Part shown: positions 13,866 through 14,738 of the stretch, one piece after another
Layout: each line of letters begins with the position of its first letter
How positions within the stretch are numbered: position 1 is the stretch's first letter
From: JACQSR01 sp042577505
GTDB lineage: Archaea > Nanobdellota > Nanobdellia > Woesearchaeales > JACQSR01
DNA: 14,738 nucleotides
NCBI GenBank assembly: GCA_042577505.1
Contig: JBHPEA010000035.1
Span: 1-14,738 of the forward strand
Direction of reading: 5' to 3'
Notes under the pieces: generated by a model
Seen by the model: the letters and a program-made list of their open reading frames with translations, nothing else
Told to the model about the DNA's origin: nothing
The model's database searches: none
Translations under genes and position numbers: made by a program

Positions 13866-14119
13866 GACCCTCATGGGGAATATGGCCACTTTCGAAGATA
13901 AAGTGGCCGAATACCCCTCTTAGGTGGGAGGTAAATAAAATCAAATTATATGTAATGAACCTTAACGATTCACAGGAAGATTTCGAAGACAAATGAATGG
14001 AGGTGATGCATTAGTAAACTAATTATAATACCAAGAGACGGCACCCAAAAGAACAATAAAGGCTGCAAAGTGATAAGAACGACCTCGGTTGGGATTCGCA
14101 GCCAATCCCTCCCTTTTTT
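13866..14119 (+). ncRNA. Candidate structured non-coding RNA, class unknown
   Basis: This roughly 254-nt stretch is noticeably richer in GC runs than the flanking intergenic DNA and has promoter, structure and terminator. The first hairpin is strong: GGGG (13875-13878), a 5x5 internal loop, GGCCACTTT (13884-13892) paired with AAAGTGGCC (13900-13908), then CCCC (13914-13917). A second small hairpin is ATTAG/CTAAT (14010-14023). GGGAGG (13926-13931) can pair with CCTCCC (14108-14113) to close a long domain. The 3' end has a GGGATT/AATCCC hairpin followed by six T. I see none of the conserved motifs of RNase P RNA, SRP RNA, tRNA, C/D guides or known archaeal riboswitches. Only tiny open frames exist on the plus strand (16, 13 and 9 codons). 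The remainder of the 482-bp gap (13764-13865 and 14120-14245) holds only promoters and AT-rich spacer. Confidence 0.45.
14091..14119 (+). terminator. Hairpin plus T-run terminator of the candidate RNA
   Basis: GGGATT (14091-14096), a 7-nt loop, AATCCC (14104-14109), then a short C-rich stretch and six T (14114-14119). Archaeal termination mainly needs the T-run; the hairpin would stabilise the 3' end. Confidence 0.5.
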
Positions 14120-14188
14120 CTCTAAAGAATGATTCACAAAATTAGGGCATTTATTAAATTCATTATTAAAAAGTAGTGATTTGGCTAA

Positions 14189-14199
14189 ACTTTATAAAG
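14189..14199 (+). promoter_or_regulatory. TATA box of the secreted TSP3 protein gene
   Basis: ACTTTATAAAG, with start expected near 14221 and a leader of about 25 nt carrying purine-rich GGTGGTAGGGAG before the ATG at 14246. ACCACC (14205-14210) and GGTGGT (14231-14236) form an inverted repeat around the predicted start site that could be an operator. Confidence 0.5.
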
Positions 14200-14245
14200 A
14201 TTAGACCACCCCTCCCCAGTAATAAATAGTGGTGGTAGGGAGATC

Positions 14246-14738
14246 ATGTCAAATCATAAAGAATTCATTTTTTCTTGTTGTCTAGGATTATGCATAATGA
14301 TTTCACTCTTACTTGTTTCCTCATCTTCTATAGCAGCAGGAGGTTCAATTTTCTTAACGAACGATTCTACATGTCCTGCTGGAGGAGGAAACGATCCTAG
14401 ATTTGATCCACTTGAATGGGTATATCTCTTTGGAACTGGATTTTCAGCTAATACCACCATAACAATTACTTTAGAAGGAAAGGCTCAATCATGTGATCCT
14501 GGCATTGAGGTCCTTAATATAAATAGGACTACGGGGGGCACAGGAGAGTTTTGTTTACCAGTATACAAGGTAAGATGGGGAGATTTTGGTTCTTATGATC
14601 TTGAGGCAGGTGGAAAGTCTAAGATCTTTCATGTGAATACTAATGCATATAGTAATGATACAACTATGTGTTGTGAAGATTTAGATTATGATGGTATTTG
14701 TGATATTTTTGATAATTGTAATTCAACTGCAAACCCTG
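14246..14738 (+). CDS. Secreted protein with thrombospondin type-3 repeat, N-terminal part
   Basis: I translated 164 codons from the ATG at 14246; the gene runs off the right edge. Residues 1-31 form a Sec-type signal peptide: a short basic start (MSNHKEF) then a hydrophobic core FIFSCCLGLCIMISLLLVSSSSIA. An alternative ATG at 14297 would also leave a signal. Residues about 33-131 look like a beta-sandwich domain (VYLFGTGFSANTTITITLEG, then GDFGSYDLEAGGKS). Residues 144-164 match the thrombospondin type-3 calcium repeat pattern DxDxDGxxDxxDNCxxxxNP (DLDYDGICDIFDNCNSTANP). More repeats, and perhaps a C-terminal membrane anchor, probably follow outside the window. It is expected to act on the cell surface or outside, with calcium rigidifying the stalk. 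Eight cysteines before the repeat region ends may form disulfides. Confidence 0.85.
   Translation, partial: MSNHKEFIFSCCLGLCIMISLLLVSSSSIAAGGSIFLTNDSTCPAGGGNDPRFDPLEWVYLFGTGFSANTTITITLEGKAQSCDPGIEVLNINRTTGGTGEFCLPVYKVRWGDFGSYDLEAGGKSKIFHVNTNAYSNDTTMCCEDLDYDGICDIFDNCNSTANP

Noticed and set aside
13801..13992. 63-codon minus-strand frame
   Set aside because: It runs antisense through the hairpin of the candidate RNA, has no promoter and resembles no protein.
14061..14109. H-type pseudoknot using GGCTGC/GCAGCC and GGGATT/AATCCC together
   Set aside because: The last loop would have zero nucleotides to cross a 6-bp stem, so competing helices are more likely.
13866..14119. Assignment of the RNA as RNase P RNA, SRP RNA or a fluoride/TPP riboswitch
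   Set aside because: The conserved sequence blocks of each of these were looked for by eye and not found. A highly divergent member cannot be excluded without a covariance search.
14254..14460. 68-codon minus-strand frame
   Set aside because: It is antisense to the signal peptide and first domain of the secreted TSP3 protein.
1..14738. Mobile elements, CRISPR arrays, tRNA or rRNA genes
   Set aside because: No transposase or integrase motifs, regularly spaced repeats, cloverleaf-like segments or rRNA blocks were seen.

Overview
The window is archaeal. It carries a PCNA sliding clamp, archaeal TATA boxes about 25 bp upstream of start codons (so many mRNAs should be leaderless or nearly so), ATGA-type gene overlaps, and an archaeal-type winged-helix gene. 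It is AT-rich, roughly one third G+C by eye, and very compact. These traits plus several unrecognised small genes fit a small-genome DPANN archaeon (Woesearchaeota/Pacearchaeota-like). That placement is inference; no rRNA is present to settle it. I see no mobile element, integrase, CRISPR array or tRNA.

Layout. (1) 1-2054: a divergent promoter between a bacterial-PH-domain membrane protein (minus strand, running off the left edge) and PCNA (plus). (2) 6079-2051, minus: a tight four-gene operon of PRC-MgtE_N-CBS regulator, Nramp-type metal transporter, YjbQ/UPF0047 enzyme and SAM C-methyltransferase. Its tail overlaps the end of PCNA by 4 bp. (3) 8601-6137, minus: two tandem, clearly paralogous genes. 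One has a PP-loop-like motif and a CxxCxxC cluster; the other keeps the fold but has lost both. (4) 8687-10107, plus: a 147-aa protein of unknown function overlapping a Na+/Ca2+-exchanger-family antiporter. (5) 11176-10104, minus: peroxiredoxin and ferritin, a peroxide/iron defence operon, each gene with a strong Shine-Dalgarno site. (6) 11302-12825, plus: a 406-aa orphan and a small two-helix membrane protein of the family often labelled 'holin'. (7) 13763-12826, minus: a 7-TM membrane protein overlapping a winged-helix DNA-binding protein, possibly a sensor/regulator pair. (8) 13764-14245: the only long non-coding stretch. It has its own TATA box, several hairpins and a terminator-like 3' end, so I call it a candidate structured RNA of about 250 nt, class unknown. 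(9) 14246 to the right edge: the N-terminal part of a secreted protein entering thrombospondin type-3 calcium-binding repeats.

The best novelty candidates are the active/degenerate PP-loop paralogue pair and the structured RNA. The metal operon is also notable: its Nramp-type transporter has non-canonical metal-site residues and is coupled to a soluble MgtE-like sensor, which suggests Mg2+ or Mn2+ homeostasis. Metal and ion themes recur across the window (Nramp, MgtE-like sensor, Ca2+ exchanger, ferritin, TSP3 calcium repeats), but apart from the operons named above there is no direct evidence that these genes act together.
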